Below the pieces are notes generated by a model. That model saw only the letters and a list, made by a program, of their open reading frames with translations, was not told where the DNA came from and made no database searches. From Rhizobium jaguaris (GTDB lineage: Bacteria; Pseudomonadota; Alphaproteobacteria; Rhizobiales; Rhizobiaceae): a DNA stretch of 64,000 bases. Location of the stretch: the NCBI RefSeq assembly GCF_003627755.1, contig NZ_CP032694.1:3339501-3403500 (forward strand), read 5' to 3'. Shown piece by piece: positions 52,983-61,646 of the stretch. Position 1 is the stretch's first letter. Each line of letters opens with the position of its first letter. The position numbers were made by a program, and so were the translations under genes.

Positions 52983-53894
52983 ATGGACAGATTCGATGCC
53001 ATGCGGGTGTTTTCCCGCGTCGTGGAACGGCGCAGCTTCACGCTGGCCGCCGAAGACACCGGTCTGCCGCGCTCCACGGTGACGGACGCCGTTAAACAAC
53101 TGGAGGCGCGGCTCGGCGTTCGCTTGCTGCAGCGAACGACACGGCATGTCAGCCCGACGCTGGATGGCGAAGCCTACTACCAGCGCTGCCTGCGTATTCT
53201 ATCAGACATAGAAGATGCGGAGGGTGCCTTTGCCGGCGCCAAGCCGAAGGGCCTGCTGCGCGTCGATGTCCATGGCACGCTGGCCCGGCATTTCGTACTG
53301 CCGAACCTGCCTTCTTTCCTGGAGACCTATCCGGAAATCGAGCTCTACATGACAGAGGGCGACCGCTTCGTTGATCTCATTCGCGAAGGCATCGACTGCG
53401 TGCTGCGTGTCGGCACGCCGCAGGATAGCGACATGATCGCCCGCCGCGTCGCCCTGCTGGAGGAGATCACGCTGGCAGCGCCTGCTTATATCGAGCACTT
53501 CGGCATCCCTCAGCATCCGGAAGCCCTCGACGGCCACCGCATGGTCGGCTTCCGCTCGTCGGCGACGGGCGGATTGCTGCCGTTGGAGTTCATCGTCGAT
53601 GGTGCAGTGCGCAATATTAGCCTGCCTGCGACAGTCTCGGTTAACGCCGCCGAAAGCTATTTTTCAGCGGCCAAGCTTGGCCTGGGCCTGATCCAGGTGC
53701 CGCGCTATCACGCCGAACATGCCCTGAAATCCGGCGAACTGGTGCACGTCCTCAAGGACTTTCCGCCAACCAGGACACCTGTCTCGATGCTCTATCCCCG
53801 CAATCGCCAGCTTTCCCCGCGCGTGCGCGTCTTCATCGACTGGCTTGTCAGGGTTTTTGCCCGACAAACAGAGGTGGAAAGCGGCGCTGGATGA
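52983..53894 (+). CDS. LysR family transcriptional regulator
   Basis: A 303-residue LysR protein. The N-terminal helix-turn-helix includes FTLAAEDTGLPRSTVTDAVK (about residues 19-38), followed by LGVRLLQRTTRHVSPTLDGEAYYQR. The effector domain starts near residue 88 (GLLRVDVHGTLARHFVLPNL). It belongs to the same CrgA/DsdC-like subgroup as the LysR at 6341, sharing the RTTRxVxxTxDGxxYY block and the VRVFxDWL C-terminus. The ATG at 52983 starts the canonical MDRFDAMRVF; the ribosome site is weak. It faces two SDR genes, which are its most likely targets. Confidence 0.92.
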   Translation: MDRFDAMRVFSRVVERRSFTLAAEDTGLPRSTVTDAVKQLEARLGVRLLQRTTRHVSPTLDGEAYYQRCLRILSDIEDAEGAFAGAKPKGLLRVDVHGTLARHFVLPNLPSFLETYPEIELYMTEGDRFVDLIREGIDCVLRVGTPQDSDMIARRVALLEEITLAAPAYIEHFGIPQHPEALDGHRMVGFRSSATGGLLPLEFIVDGAVRNISLPATVSVNAAESYFSAAKLGLGLIQVPRYHAEHALKSGELVHVLKDFPPTRTPVSMLYPRNRQLSPRVRVFIDWLVRVFARQTEVESGAG

Positions 53895-54034
53895 ATATTC
53901 CATGGAACCGATCAAATAAATGAAATCGGCTCTTTGAATGCGCCGATAACGCTCCTACGTCGAAGGCGATATTCTTGTAGGCGCCTGCCCGCGCAGGCTG
54001 CCATGAACCAGCGATGTCCGAGAGGGATGAACCC

Positions 54035-55381
54035 ATGTCTGAACAGAAGCAACTCAAGCTTGGGGCCTTCATGCGCCCAGTCAGCCTGCATACCGGCGCA
54101 TGGCGCTATCCCGGCTCCTATCCGGATGCGAACTTCAATTTCAAGCACATCAAGAGCTTCGCACAAGCGCTGGAACAGGCGAAATTTGATGCCTTTTTCA
54201 TGGCCGATCATCTCGCCGTGCTGAACATGCCCATCGAGGCGTTGAAGCGCAGCCAGACTGTAACGTCTTTCGAGCCTTTCACGCTGCTCTCGGCGCTCGC
54301 CGCTGTCACCGAAAAGATCGGTCTCGTCGCAACGGCCTCCACCACCTTCGACCAGCCATACCACATCGCCCGCCGTTTCGCCTCTCTTGACCATATTAGC
54401 GGCGGTCGCGCCGGCTGGAATATCGTGACGACATCCAATCCGGACGCAGCACTGAATTTCGGCCTTGAAGAGCATATGGAGCACGGCGAACGCTATCACC
54501 GCGCCCGCGAATTCTACGATGTCGTCACCGGCCTCTGGGACAGCTTCGCCGACGACGCTTTCCTCCGCGATGCCGAAAGCGGCATCTTCTTCGATCCGGA
54601 AAGGATGCATGTGCTTGCCCACAAGGGCGAAGAGTTGAGCGTGCGCGGGCCGCTCAATATTGCCCGCCCGCCACAGGGTTGGCCGGTGATCGTCCAGGCC
54701 GGGCAATCGGATGCCGGACGCCAGCTTGCCGCCGAAACGGCCGAAGCGGTCTTCGCCGCCCCTCGCAATCTCGCCGACGGCAAGGCGATTTACGCCGACA
54801 TCAAGAGCCGGATGCAGCGCATCGGCCGCAACCCGGATCACCTGAAGATCCTTCCCGCCGCCTTCATCGTCGTCGGCGATACGATCGAGGAGGCGAAGGC
54901 CAAACGCGCCAAGCTCGATAGCCTCGTCCATTACGACAGCGCCATCGCCTCCCTGTCGATCGCGCTCGGTCATGATGCCTCCAGCTTCGATCCCGATGGC
55001 CCGCTGCCGGAAATCCCGGAAACCAATGCCAGCAAGAGCGGCAGGGAACGCGTCATCGCATTGGCCGAAGCGGAAAAGCTGACCGTGCGCCAGCTTGCCC
55101 AGCGCCTTGGCGGCTATGCCGGCCTCGCCTTCATCGGCACGCCGCAGACCATTGCCGACGAGATGGAGCAATGGCTGCGGGAGGAAGGATCCGACGGTTT
55201 CAACGTCGTCTTCCCCTTCCTGCCGCAGGGCTTGCTGGACGTGACCACGCGTGTCGTTCCGGAACTGCAACGCCGCGGCATTTTCCGCCGCGAATACGAG
55301 GGCACGACATTGCGCGAACATCTCGGCCTGCCACGCCCGCAGAACCGCTTCTTCACACCGACTTCCGAAGCGGCGCAATAA
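54035..55381 (+). CDS. LLM class flavin-dependent monooxygenase (NtaA/SnaA/DszA type)
   Basis: A 448-residue bacterial-luciferase-like protein. AWRYPGSYPDANFNFKHIKSFAQ (core WRYPGSYPDANFNF, about residue 24) and FFMADHLAVLN are the NtaA-group hallmarks. ISGGRAGWNIVTTSNPDAALNFG contains the FMN-binding region, and HGERYHRAREFYDVVTGLWDS follows. GWPVIVQAGQSDAGRQLAAETAEAVFA is the second flavin segment. The group uses reduced FMN from a separate reductase to oxygenate amines or sulfur compounds. GAGAGGG precedes the ATG at 54035. An AhpD-like gene follows 12 bases later. No flavin reductase is adjacent. The substrate is unknown. Confidence 0.92.
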   Translation: MSEQKQLKLGAFMRPVSLHTGAWRYPGSYPDANFNFKHIKSFAQALEQAKFDAFFMADHLAVLNMPIEALKRSQTVTSFEPFTLLSALAAVTEKIGLVATASTTFDQPYHIARRFASLDHISGGRAGWNIVTTSNPDAALNFGLEEHMEHGERYHRAREFYDVVTGLWDSFADDAFLRDAESGIFFDPERMHVLAHKGEELSVRGPLNIARPPQGWPVIVQAGQSDAGRQLAAETAEAVFAAPRNLADGKAIYADIKSRMQRIGRNPDHLKILPAAFIVVGDTIEEAKAKRAKLDSLVHYDSAIASLSIALGHDASSFDPDGPLPEIPETNASKSGRERVIALAEAEKLTVRQLAQRLGGYAGLAFIGTPQTIADEMEQWLREEGSDGFNVVFPFLPQGLLDVTTRVVPELQRRGIFRREYEGTTLREHLGLPRPQNRFFTPTSEAAQ

Positions 55382-55393
55382 GAGACACAGCAG

Positions 55394-55936
55394 ATGAGCC
55401 ATATCACGCCGATCGATTACGACACCGCCTCCGAAGCTGTCCGCGCCGAACACGACCGCGAAGTGGAGCTTCGCGGCCGCATGACCAATATGAAGCGGAC
55501 GCTGCTGCACTCACCGGTGGCACACCGCATCTATGCCGAATGGTTCACGCTGCGCGAAGAACTGCGCCCGGCGCTGGACGACCGCGCCGTCTGGCTTTTC
55601 TGCCATGCCATTTCGCTGGAAAGCCGCTCGATCATCCCTGTCGGCTTCTTCCGCCGGGCGCTGATCAACGTCGGCCTGATGCCGGAAACCATCGTACCCA
55701 CTGAAGACGAGGCGCTGCTGATCGATTTCGGCAAGGCCATCGTCAGGGATTCCAACGCCGTGCCGGAGGAATTGTGGGACCGATTGAAGGCGCGCTATGA
55801 TGAACCGACGCTAGCCAACCTCGTGGCTTTCGCCGGCATCATGATTGCCACGGCGGTCTACAACAATGTGGTGAAAGTGGATATCGATCCTGAGCTTGGA
55901 CCTTATCTGGAGGGATTTGAGTTCCCCTCGAAATAA
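55394..55936 (+). CDS. AhpD-like/carboxymuconolactone decarboxylase-fold protein without redox cysteines
   Basis: A 180-residue, mostly helical protein. The arrangement HSPVAHRIYAEWFTLREELRPALDDRA followed by FCHAISLESRSIIPVGFFRR and LIDFGKAIVRDSNAVPEELWDRLKARYDEPTLANLVAF resembles the AhpD/CMD fold (cores VAHRIYAEWFTLREEL and PEELWDRLKARYDEPTL). The C-x2-C motif expected in AhpD is absent; only one cysteine lies in the equivalent helix. It is coupled by a 12-base gap to the LLM monooxygenase gene and probably serves the same pathway. The reaction cannot be named. Confidence 0.7.
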   Translation: MSHITPIDYDTASEAVRAEHDREVELRGRMTNMKRTLLHSPVAHRIYAEWFTLREELRPALDDRAVWLFCHAISLESRSIIPVGFFRRALINVGLMPETIVPTEDEALLIDFGKAIVRDSNAVPEELWDRLKARYDEPTLANLVAFAGIMIATAVYNNVVKVDIDPELGPYLEGFEFPSK

Positions 55937-55943
55937 CGAAAAA

Positions 55944-56095
55944 CCCCTCACCCTAGCCCTCTCCCCGTTTTGACGGGGAGAGGGGACGACCTTTGTTTCT
56001 CGCCTATTTCGTTGGTGAAGGGGACCGCGGTGGTGCATCTATCCCCTTCTCCCCGTCAAAACGGGGAGAAGGTGCCCTACAGGGCGGATGAGGGG
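55944..56095. repeat. MITE-like intergenic element, copy B
   Basis: A 152-base element with inverted ends CCCCTCA and TGAGGGG and two hairpins, CCCTCTCCCCGT/ACGGGGAGAGGG (55957-55984) and CCTTCTCCCCGT/ACGGGGAGAAGG (56045-56072). It shares ends, hairpins and the ACGACCTTTGT and CAGGGCGGATGAGGGG segments with copy A at 34178. The two copies differ mainly in the middle. Confidence 0.65.
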
Positions 56096-56115
56096 CTTTC
56101 TCCACCTGCACTAAC

Positions 56116-56544
56116 TCACCCCGAAATCACTGTCTCGAAGCTCGGATTTCCCCGGATCGTATTGCTGACGGTACAGATCTCGTCCTCGGCGGCGTGCGCG
56201 ATGGCATTGCGGATCTCGTCACCGAAATCGCCTTTGATCGTGAAGGCGATGTTGAATTTTTCGACGCGCGACAGTCCTTCCGTCGCCTTCTCGCCAGTCA
56301 CGACGGCAGTCACTTCCGTCAGTTTGTCGAGCACGCCGAGACTGCTTGCAGCCATGCGGGCGCTGAGTACGAGGCAGGCGGACAGCGACGAATAAAGCAG
56401 GTCGAGCGGATTGAAGCCTGGCTGCGATGGCGAGGTGACGATGTCGATTTCGCCGCCTGTCACCGACGTCACATGCGGAAGGCCGGTTCGGCCGACCGTC
56501 GCCGTAGCGCCCGTCTGTCTCGTCTTCACCTTCAACTCGGCCAT
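56116..56544 (-). CDS. OsmC family protein
   Basis: A 142-residue OsmC/Ohr-fold protein. The two redox cysteines are in SSLSACLVLSARMAASSLG (about residue 57) and AEDEICTVSNTIRGN (about residue 124). GFNPLDLLYSSLSAC is the family signature around the first. These proteins reduce organic hydroperoxides with dihydrolipoyl or thiol donors. The SR/TxxP type seen here is closer to OsmC/YhfA than to Ohr. It stands alone and converges on the LLM/AhpD-like unit across repeat copy B. Confidence 0.88.
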   Translation of the reverse strand: MAELKVKTRQTGATATVGRTGLPHVTSVTGGEIDIVTSPSQPGFNPLDLLYSSLSACLVLSARMAASSLGVLDKLTEVTAVVTGEKATEGLSRVEKFNIAFTIKGDFGDEIRNAIAHAAEDEICTVSNTIRGNPSFETVISG

Positions 56545-56697
56545 ATCGAAAATCCCTCAGATAAAATCGCTGAAACTGCTGCACAACACATAGGGATTCA
56601 CCTCGCCCGACACAATCGTCGTTACCAGCCCTTGCGTGTTCATGTCAGTTGCGCCACCACATGATCATAAGCTCATCGCAGACAGGCAAATTTCGAC

Positions 56698-57963
56698 ATG
56701 ACCGTTTCCGATCCCCGCGCTTTCCTCACCTCCCTCTTCGACGCAGCCGTTCGCGCCGCCGATCCTATGACCGGCATCCGCGCGCATCTGCCGGCAAAAC
56801 CTAAGGGACGGACGATCGTCATCGGCGCTGGCAAAGGATCGGCGCAAATGGCTGCTGCCTTGGAACAATGCTGGGATGGCCCGCTGGAAGGGCTAGTGGT
56901 GACGCGCTACGGCTTTGCCGCCCCCTGCCGCTACATCGAGATCATCGAAGCCGCCCATCCTGTTCCCGATGAAGCCGGCCTCGTCGCCTCCGGGCGGCTG
57001 TTGAAGCTGGTCGAAGGATTGACGAAGGACGATCTGGTGATCGCCCTGATCTCCGGCGGTGGATCGGCACTACTGCCCTCCCCGGCGGGCAGCCTTACCC
57101 TTGCCGACGAGATCGCCGTCAACAAGGCGCTGCTCGCCTCCGGCGCGCCGATTTCGGCGATGAACGTCATCCGCAAACATCTGTCCACCATCAAAGGCGG
57201 CCGCCTCGCAGCAGCCGCCTATCCGGCCAAGGTCGTCTCGCTGGTGGTTTCCGATATCCCCGGTGACGATCCGGCCCTCGTCGCCTCCGGCCCGACCGTA
57301 CCCGGCGCCGGTACATGGGCAGAGGCGCTGGATCTCATCCGTCTTTACCGCATCGAACTGCCCGCCGCCGTGCTCGCGCATATCGAAAAGCCGGAAGCCG
57401 ATGCGCCGCCGACGGACGATCCGCGCTTTGCCCGCAATGAAGTGCATGTCATCGCATCGGCCGGCGTCTCGCTGGAGGCTGCGGCCAGAGTGGCGCGCGA
57501 GGCCGGCATCGAGGCGGCGATTCTTTCGGATGCGATCGAAGGGGAAGCCCGCGAGGCAGCCCATGTCCATGCCGCCATTGCCCGCGAGATCCTTCATCGC
57601 AATCGCCCTTCCGCCAAGCCGATCGTGTTGCTGTCGGGTGGGGAAACGACAGTAACGCTGACAGGCAAGGGCAAGGGCGGGCGAAACTCCGAATTTCTGC
57701 TGTCGCTGGCGATCGACATCGACGGCCACACCGGTATTTACGCTATGGCCGCCGATACTGACGGCATCGACGGCAGCGAAGACAATGCCGGCGCCTTTGC
57801 CGACGCAAGCACAGTGGCGCGGCTGCGCAAGGCCGGGCTAGTCCCCGCTGAGATGCTGAGAAACAACGATGCCTGGTCGGCATTCGACGCGATCGGGGAC
57901 CTCTTCGTGCCCGGACCGACCGGGACGAATGTCAATGATTTCCGAGCCATCCTGATCGCCTAA
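56698..57963 (+). CDS. Glycerate 2-kinase (MOFRL/DUF4147 family)
   Basis: A 421-residue class II glycerate kinase. The N-terminal Rossmann-like domain has VIGAGKGSAQMAAALEQ (about residue 41) and ISGGGSALLPSPAGSLTLAD, the active-site loop; NVIRKHLSTIKGGRLA carries substrate-binding lysine and arginine. The C-terminal MOFRL domain has LLSGGETTVTLTGKGKGGRNSEF. The enzyme phosphorylates D-glycerate at C2 to 2-phosphoglycerate, feeding glycolysis from hydroxypyruvate, tartronate or tartrate routes. The ribosome site is weak. There are no co-directional sugar-acid genes here, so its route cannot be set from context. Confidence 0.92.
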   Translation: MTVSDPRAFLTSLFDAAVRAADPMTGIRAHLPAKPKGRTIVIGAGKGSAQMAAALEQCWDGPLEGLVVTRYGFAAPCRYIEIIEAAHPVPDEAGLVASGRLLKLVEGLTKDDLVIALISGGGSALLPSPAGSLTLADEIAVNKALLASGAPISAMNVIRKHLSTIKGGRLAAAAYPAKVVSLVVSDIPGDDPALVASGPTVPGAGTWAEALDLIRLYRIELPAAVLAHIEKPEADAPPTDDPRFARNEVHVIASAGVSLEAAARVAREAGIEAAILSDAIEGEAREAAHVHAAIAREILHRNRPSAKPIVLLSGGETTVTLTGKGKGGRNSEFLLSLAIDIDGHTGIYAMAADTDGIDGSEDNAGAFADASTVARLRKAGLVPAEMLRNNDAWSAFDAIGDLFVPGPTGTNVNDFRAILIA

Positions 57964-58051
57964 AGCGCATCGCGACCTTTCAGGTCCATGCGTTTTAGGC
58001 CCGTGGTTTTGCGCATGTCGTTATCACAAAATCGCGGCACACTGTTGCACG
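57961..58051 (-). repeat. Dispersed rhizobial intergenic repeat, copy 2 (inverted)
   Basis: Read on the minus strand it gives GTGTGCCGCGATTTTGTG, TAACGACATGC and a hairpin whose arms CTAAAACGCAT and ATGCGCTTTAG enclose an inner GACC/GGTC stem with a TGAAA loop. The block order equals copy 1 at 10661. The hairpin begins inside the glycerate kinase stop codon, so it may double as the gene's terminator. Confidence 0.6.
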
Positions 58052-58058
58052 ATATGCG

Positions 58059-58262
58059 TTAGTCGCCGGGCTGCATTAGATCAGGATTGGTGGAGCAATC
58101 CTCGCAGCGCCAATAGGCGGGTGCTGTCGATGCCCACCGGAAAAAATGACGACGACAATGCGTGCATTCGATCTCGACGACATGCGCCTTCCTGGCGATG
58201 ACAACCGGCTTCGGCTGGCTATTGCGTTCGTTCTTCCACTGCTCGAGTTTCGTGACGATCAT
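58059..58262 (-). CDS. Small zinc-ribbon hypothetical protein
   Basis: A 67-residue protein. Two C-x2-C knuckles, CTHC and CEDC, separated by about 18 residues (RRHFFRWASTAPAYWR), suggest a structural zinc ribbon. The N-terminal half is rich in Lys/Arg. The ATG at 58262 was chosen because TGGAGGA lies 6 bases before it, one of the best ribosome sites in the window, which also argues that this short frame is real. A CGCCTG/CAGGCG hairpin (58286-58300) sits in its leader. No function can be named; nucleic-acid binding is possible. Confidence 0.65.
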   Translation of the reverse strand: MIVTKLEQWKNERNSQPKPVVIARKAHVVEIECTHCRRHFFRWASTAPAYWRCEDCSTNPDLMQPGD

Positions 58263-58603
58263 GTCAGTCCTCCACGCAATACTTCCGCCTGCCACAGGCG
58301 CCTACCTAAAGTAGACTGTACTGATGAAGAAAATATTGCGAGTGCAAAAAGGCATTAACCGCCGCATTCAAAAGGCTCGAAAGATCGATTGCACACCTCT
58401 CGTTTAGCGCGTTTGCATTAACCCGATTAGCCGGATGACACTCTTGCCTATCGTCGGGACGAATCTCCATCAGGTCCCGATTCCGGGCACTCGGCTGCGA
58501 CGGGCCGCTAGCGAAATTTCAACAGCAGAACGCATTTCAACACTAGACACAACGCCCGCGATAGGTTCCCTTACGGCAGAACCTGATTTCGGGAGGGACT
58601 ATC
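58263..58603. other. Gap between zinc-ribbon gene and ggt
   Basis: Apart from a CGCCTG/CAGGCG hairpin near its left end, nothing recognisable is present. No open frame with a ribosome site or family motif was found. The ggt promoter must lie in its right part. Confidence 0.4.
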
Positions 58604-60349
58604 ATGCGCCATTTCCGCCAACGGGCGATATCCTCAGCCACCATCTTCGCCTTCGGGCTCTTTTCCATCACCACCGTTCAAGCCGCAGCACCACAGCCGG
58701 TCGAGGCTGAGCACGGCATGGTAGTCACTGCCCAACATCTGGCGACCGATGTCGGCGTCGACGTGCTGAAGAACGACGGCAACGCCGTGGATGCCGCGGT
58801 CGCGGTCGGTTATGCGTTGGCTGTGGTTTATCCGACCGCTGGCAATATCGGCGGCGGCGGCTTCATGACCATCCGGCTGAAGGACGGTAAGACGGCATTT
58901 CTTGACTTCCGCGAACGCGCGCCGCTTGCCTCGAGCAAGACCATGTATCTCGACGCCAAAGGCAATGTCGTCAAAGGCGCAAGCACGGACGGCTATCTTG
59001 CTGTCGGCGTGCCGGGCTCCGTCATGGGATTCGAGACCGCGCGCGAGAAATACGGCACGAAATCCCGTCAAGAACTGATGGCGCCGGCAATCCGCTACGC
59101 CAAGGAAGGTTTTGCTTTGAACCAGGCGGATGCCGCCGAGCTGAATGAAGGCAAGAAATGGCTGGCACGCGATCCGGCCGCGGCCGCTATCTTCGTCAAA
59201 GCAGACGGTAAGCCCTTCGAAACCGGCGACACGCTGACTCAGCCGCAGCTCGGCGCGGCCCTGTCCAGAATTTCGGAACAAGGTCCGGACGGCTTCTACA
59301 AAGGGGCGACCGCCGACGCCATTGTCAACGCCAGCCGCGACAAGGGCGGCATTCTGGCGAAGGAGGATTTCGAGCAGTACAAAGTCCGCGAACTCGATCC
59401 GGTGACGTGCAATTACCGGGGCTATGAGATCATCTCCTCGCCGCCGCCCTCTTCCGGCGGTGTGATCATTTGTGAGATCCTCAACGTGTTGGAAGGCTAT
59501 CCGCTTTCCTATACCGGCTACGGCTCCGCAGCCACCGTGCATCTCATGGCCGAAGCCATGCGCCACGCCTATGTTGATCGCAATTCCGCGCTAGGTGATC
59601 CTGATTTCGTCAACAATCCCATCAGCAAGCTGCTCGATAAAGACTATGCCAAGAAAATCCGCGACAGCATCGATCCCTATCGCGCCGGCGTCTCCAAGAA
59701 TCTGAAGCCGAACGGTCTCGGCGAGAGCACGGAGACCACACATTATTCGATCATCGACAATGACGGCAATGCGGTTGCCGTCACCTATACACTAAACGGC
59801 TCCTTCGGCGCCGGCGTGGTCGCGCCCGGCACCGGCATCTTGCTCAACAACGAGATGGACGATTTCACATCCAAGCCAGGGGTACCCAATCTCTACGGTC
59901 TGGTGCAGGGCGAGGCCAATGCCATCCAGCCGAAGAAGACGCCGCTTTCCTCGATGAGCCCGACCATCGTCGCCAAAGACGGAAAGCCCTTCATGGTGAT
60001 CGGCAGCCCTGGCGGCGCACGCATCATCACGATCACTCTCGAATCGATCGTCAATGTTATCGATTTCGGCATGGATATTCAGCAGGCGATCGACGCGCCG
60101 CGTATCCATCACCAGTGGCTGCCGGACAAAGTCTATACCGAGCCCTACACGCTGTCTCCCGACACGATCAAACTGCTGACCGGCATGGGCTACAATGTTG
60201 AGGTCGGCGGCGATTGGCCGGTCTGGGGTCAGGCCGCCGGCATTCTCGTCGGCGGCAAGAGCCTAGGCGATATCGCCAAGGGTGGCGGAGCCCGCTACAA
60301 CGGCGCGATGGACAGCCGCGCCGGCTCGGGTCTCGCCGAAGGCTACTGA
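58604..60349 (+). CDS. ggt: Gamma-glutamyltranspeptidase
   Basis: A 581-residue periplasmic N-terminal-nucleophile hydrolase. A signal peptide (SSATIFAFGLFSITTVQA, cleaved near residue 27) is followed by the large subunit, with PTAGNIGGGGFMTIRL and the substrate arginine in DFRERAPLAS. Autoprocessing would occur before the threonine of ETTHYSIIDNDGNAV (about residue 380), which then acts as the nucleophile. PLSSMSPTIV and GSPGGARIITITLESIVNVIDFG (core GSPGGARIITI) line the small-subunit active site. The enzyme cleaves glutathione and gamma-glutamyl amides. GGGAGGG is just before the ATG. It appears monocistronic. Confidence 0.95.
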   Translation: MRHFRQRAISSATIFAFGLFSITTVQAAAPQPVEAEHGMVVTAQHLATDVGVDVLKNDGNAVDAAVAVGYALAVVYPTAGNIGGGGFMTIRLKDGKTAFLDFRERAPLASSKTMYLDAKGNVVKGASTDGYLAVGVPGSVMGFETAREKYGTKSRQELMAPAIRYAKEGFALNQADAAELNEGKKWLARDPAAAAIFVKADGKPFETGDTLTQPQLGAALSRISEQGPDGFYKGATADAIVNASRDKGGILAKEDFEQYKVRELDPVTCNYRGYEIISSPPPSSGGVIICEILNVLEGYPLSYTGYGSAATVHLMAEAMRHAYVDRNSALGDPDFVNNPISKLLDKDYAKKIRDSIDPYRAGVSKNLKPNGLGESTETTHYSIIDNDGNAVAVTYTLNGSFGAGVVAPGTGILLNNEMDDFTSKPGVPNLYGLVQGEANAIQPKKTPLSSMSPTIVAKDGKPFMVIGSPGGARIITITLESIVNVIDFGMDIQQAIDAPRIHHQWLPDKVYTEPYTLSPDTIKLLTGMGYNVEVGGDWPVWGQAAGILVGGKSLGDIAKGGGARYNGAMDSRAGSGLAEGY

Positions 60350-60352
60350 TCC

Positions 60353-61222
60353 CTAAGCGATCTTGGCGAGCTCAGCCAGCACGGTTTCAAAGGGCGTCGG
60401 CGCCACTACGTGTTCGTTGACTTCAGCAGGCTCGAAGTCGATCCAGCCGGAGCTGAAGCTTTCAATCATCTCGATGCGCGGCTCCGGCCACGCAGCACCC
60501 TGCGCCCGGAAACGCTGTTCCCACTCGGCGCGCGGGACGGGCTTGGCGACGACCGGGCGACCGATGGCTTGACCGATCAGGGTCGCGATTTCGATCTGGG
60601 TATAACGCTTCGGCCCTTCGATCTCGATCACCCGGCGGCCGGTCCAGGACTCGGCCATCGTCCTTGCCGCAATGGCACCGATATCGGCGGTGGCGATCAT
60701 CGAATAAGGCTTGTCGAGCGGCGACAGATAGCTTGGCATCTCGCCGGTTTCGCGTGCTGGTGCGATATCCCACAACGAATTCTCCATGAACCAGGTCGGC
60801 CGCAGCGTGGCGACCGGCATGGTCAACGGCGCCAGCGCCTCTTCCAGCATATGCACCTGGGTGATAAGCCCGAGACCGGAGGTGCGCTGACCGCCGATCG
60901 ACGACAGCATCACGACTTTGCCCGGCTGCGCGCGCTGGATGGCGGCCGCTTGTGCCGCGGCATCCCTGCGGGCACCTGGAAAACCGGGATCGGGTGCGAA
61001 ATTCGGCGAGGCCATGACGAAGACGCCTTCGGCACCCTCGAAAGCCCGCGCCAGCGCATCGGCATCATCGAAAGTGGCGACGGCGACTTCCACGCCGAGC
61101 TTTTCCCATTCCGCACCCTTCGCCCGGTCGCGAACTACGGCCCGGATCTTATGCCCCGCGCTAATGAGCGCGTGTGCGGTCGTGCCACCGACCTTGCCGG
61201 TCACGGCAGTGATTACAAACAT
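60353..61222 (-). CDS. NmrA-like NAD(P)-binding protein (atypical SDR, QorB type)
   Basis: A 289-residue atypical SDR. The N-terminal FVITAVTGKVGGTTAHALIS (residues 2-21) is the NmrA-type dinucleotide loop, and the arginine in VVRDRAKG favours NADP(H). VFVMASPNFAP and LSSIGGQRTSG are family landmarks; the Tyr-x3-Lys catalytic pair of classical SDRs is not present. LRPTWFMENSLWDIAP and MIATADIGAIAARTM follow the QorB/azoreductase-like group. AAGGAG precedes the ATG. A perfect inverted repeat at 61339-61363 lies 117 bases upstream. In E. coli this type is paired with an HxlR regulator; none is adjacent here. Confidence 0.88.
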   Translation of the reverse strand: MFVITAVTGKVGGTTAHALISAGHKIRAVVRDRAKGAEWEKLGVEVAVATFDDADALARAFEGAEGVFVMASPNFAPDPGFPGARRDAAAQAAAIQRAQPGKVVMLSSIGGQRTSGLGLITQVHMLEEALAPLTMPVATLRPTWFMENSLWDIAPARETGEMPSYLSPLDKPYSMIATADIGAIAARTMAESWTGRRVIEIEGPKRYTQIEIATLIGQAIGRPVVAKPVPRAEWEQRFRAQGAAWPEPRIEMIESFSSGWIDFEPAEVNEHVVAPTPFETVLAELAKIA

Positions 61223-61646
61223 GATCTTCTCCTTGAAGATGTGGTTAGGTGTCAGAAGTCAGGCGGCCGAGGTCGGACCGGCTCCGATTTCGTTTCGGAA
61301 ACCTTTATGCAACAGGATGGAACATGACTTAAGTGCGCTTATGTCAGCTTATTCCTGACATAAAATCAGCAATTGAAACACACCATCTTACGCGGGAAAA
61401 CAGACCGTGATCGATACAACCAATGCTAATCGCTACTGCCTGTTCATCTGGCATTCATCGGCTGTGACATTCCTGCCCGCCTGCGTCGTTTTTTCCATTT
61501 CGATCAATAAGATTTGCAAATTCGGATATAGTCATCCCGCGTGAGCGGGAGTATACCAGCCCCCGTTCCAATCGGCCTTTGCGCCGTCACCAGACTTGCG
61601 GTTCTGTCTTTGGACCCCACCGCGCCATCGAGAGCGATCCCCGACA
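61223..61646. promoter_or_regulatory. Divergent regulatory gap between the NmrA-type and MFS genes
   Basis: No gene is convincing in these 424 bases. The main element is the inverted repeat TTATGTCAG-N7-CTGACATAA at 61339-61363, with 9-base perfect arms. A small CCCGC/GCGGG hairpin follows near 61535. The remainder is AT-richer than the neighbours and probably holds both promoters. Confidence 0.55.
61339..61363. promoter_or_regulatory. Strong inverted-repeat operator, HxlR/MarR style
   Basis: TTATGTCAG and CTGACATAA are perfect 9-base arms with a 7-base spacer, a size and layout typical of HxlR or MarR dimers. It is placed upstream of the NmrA-type gene and divergent MFS gene; the regulator is not encoded nearby. 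Confidence 0.55.

Noticed and set aside
53912..55510. Open frame of about 530 codons on the minus strand opposite the LLM monooxygenase gene
   Set aside because: It is the mirror of a well-supported flavoprotein gene, is rich in Arg, Gly and Asp repeats, and shows no recognisable motif.
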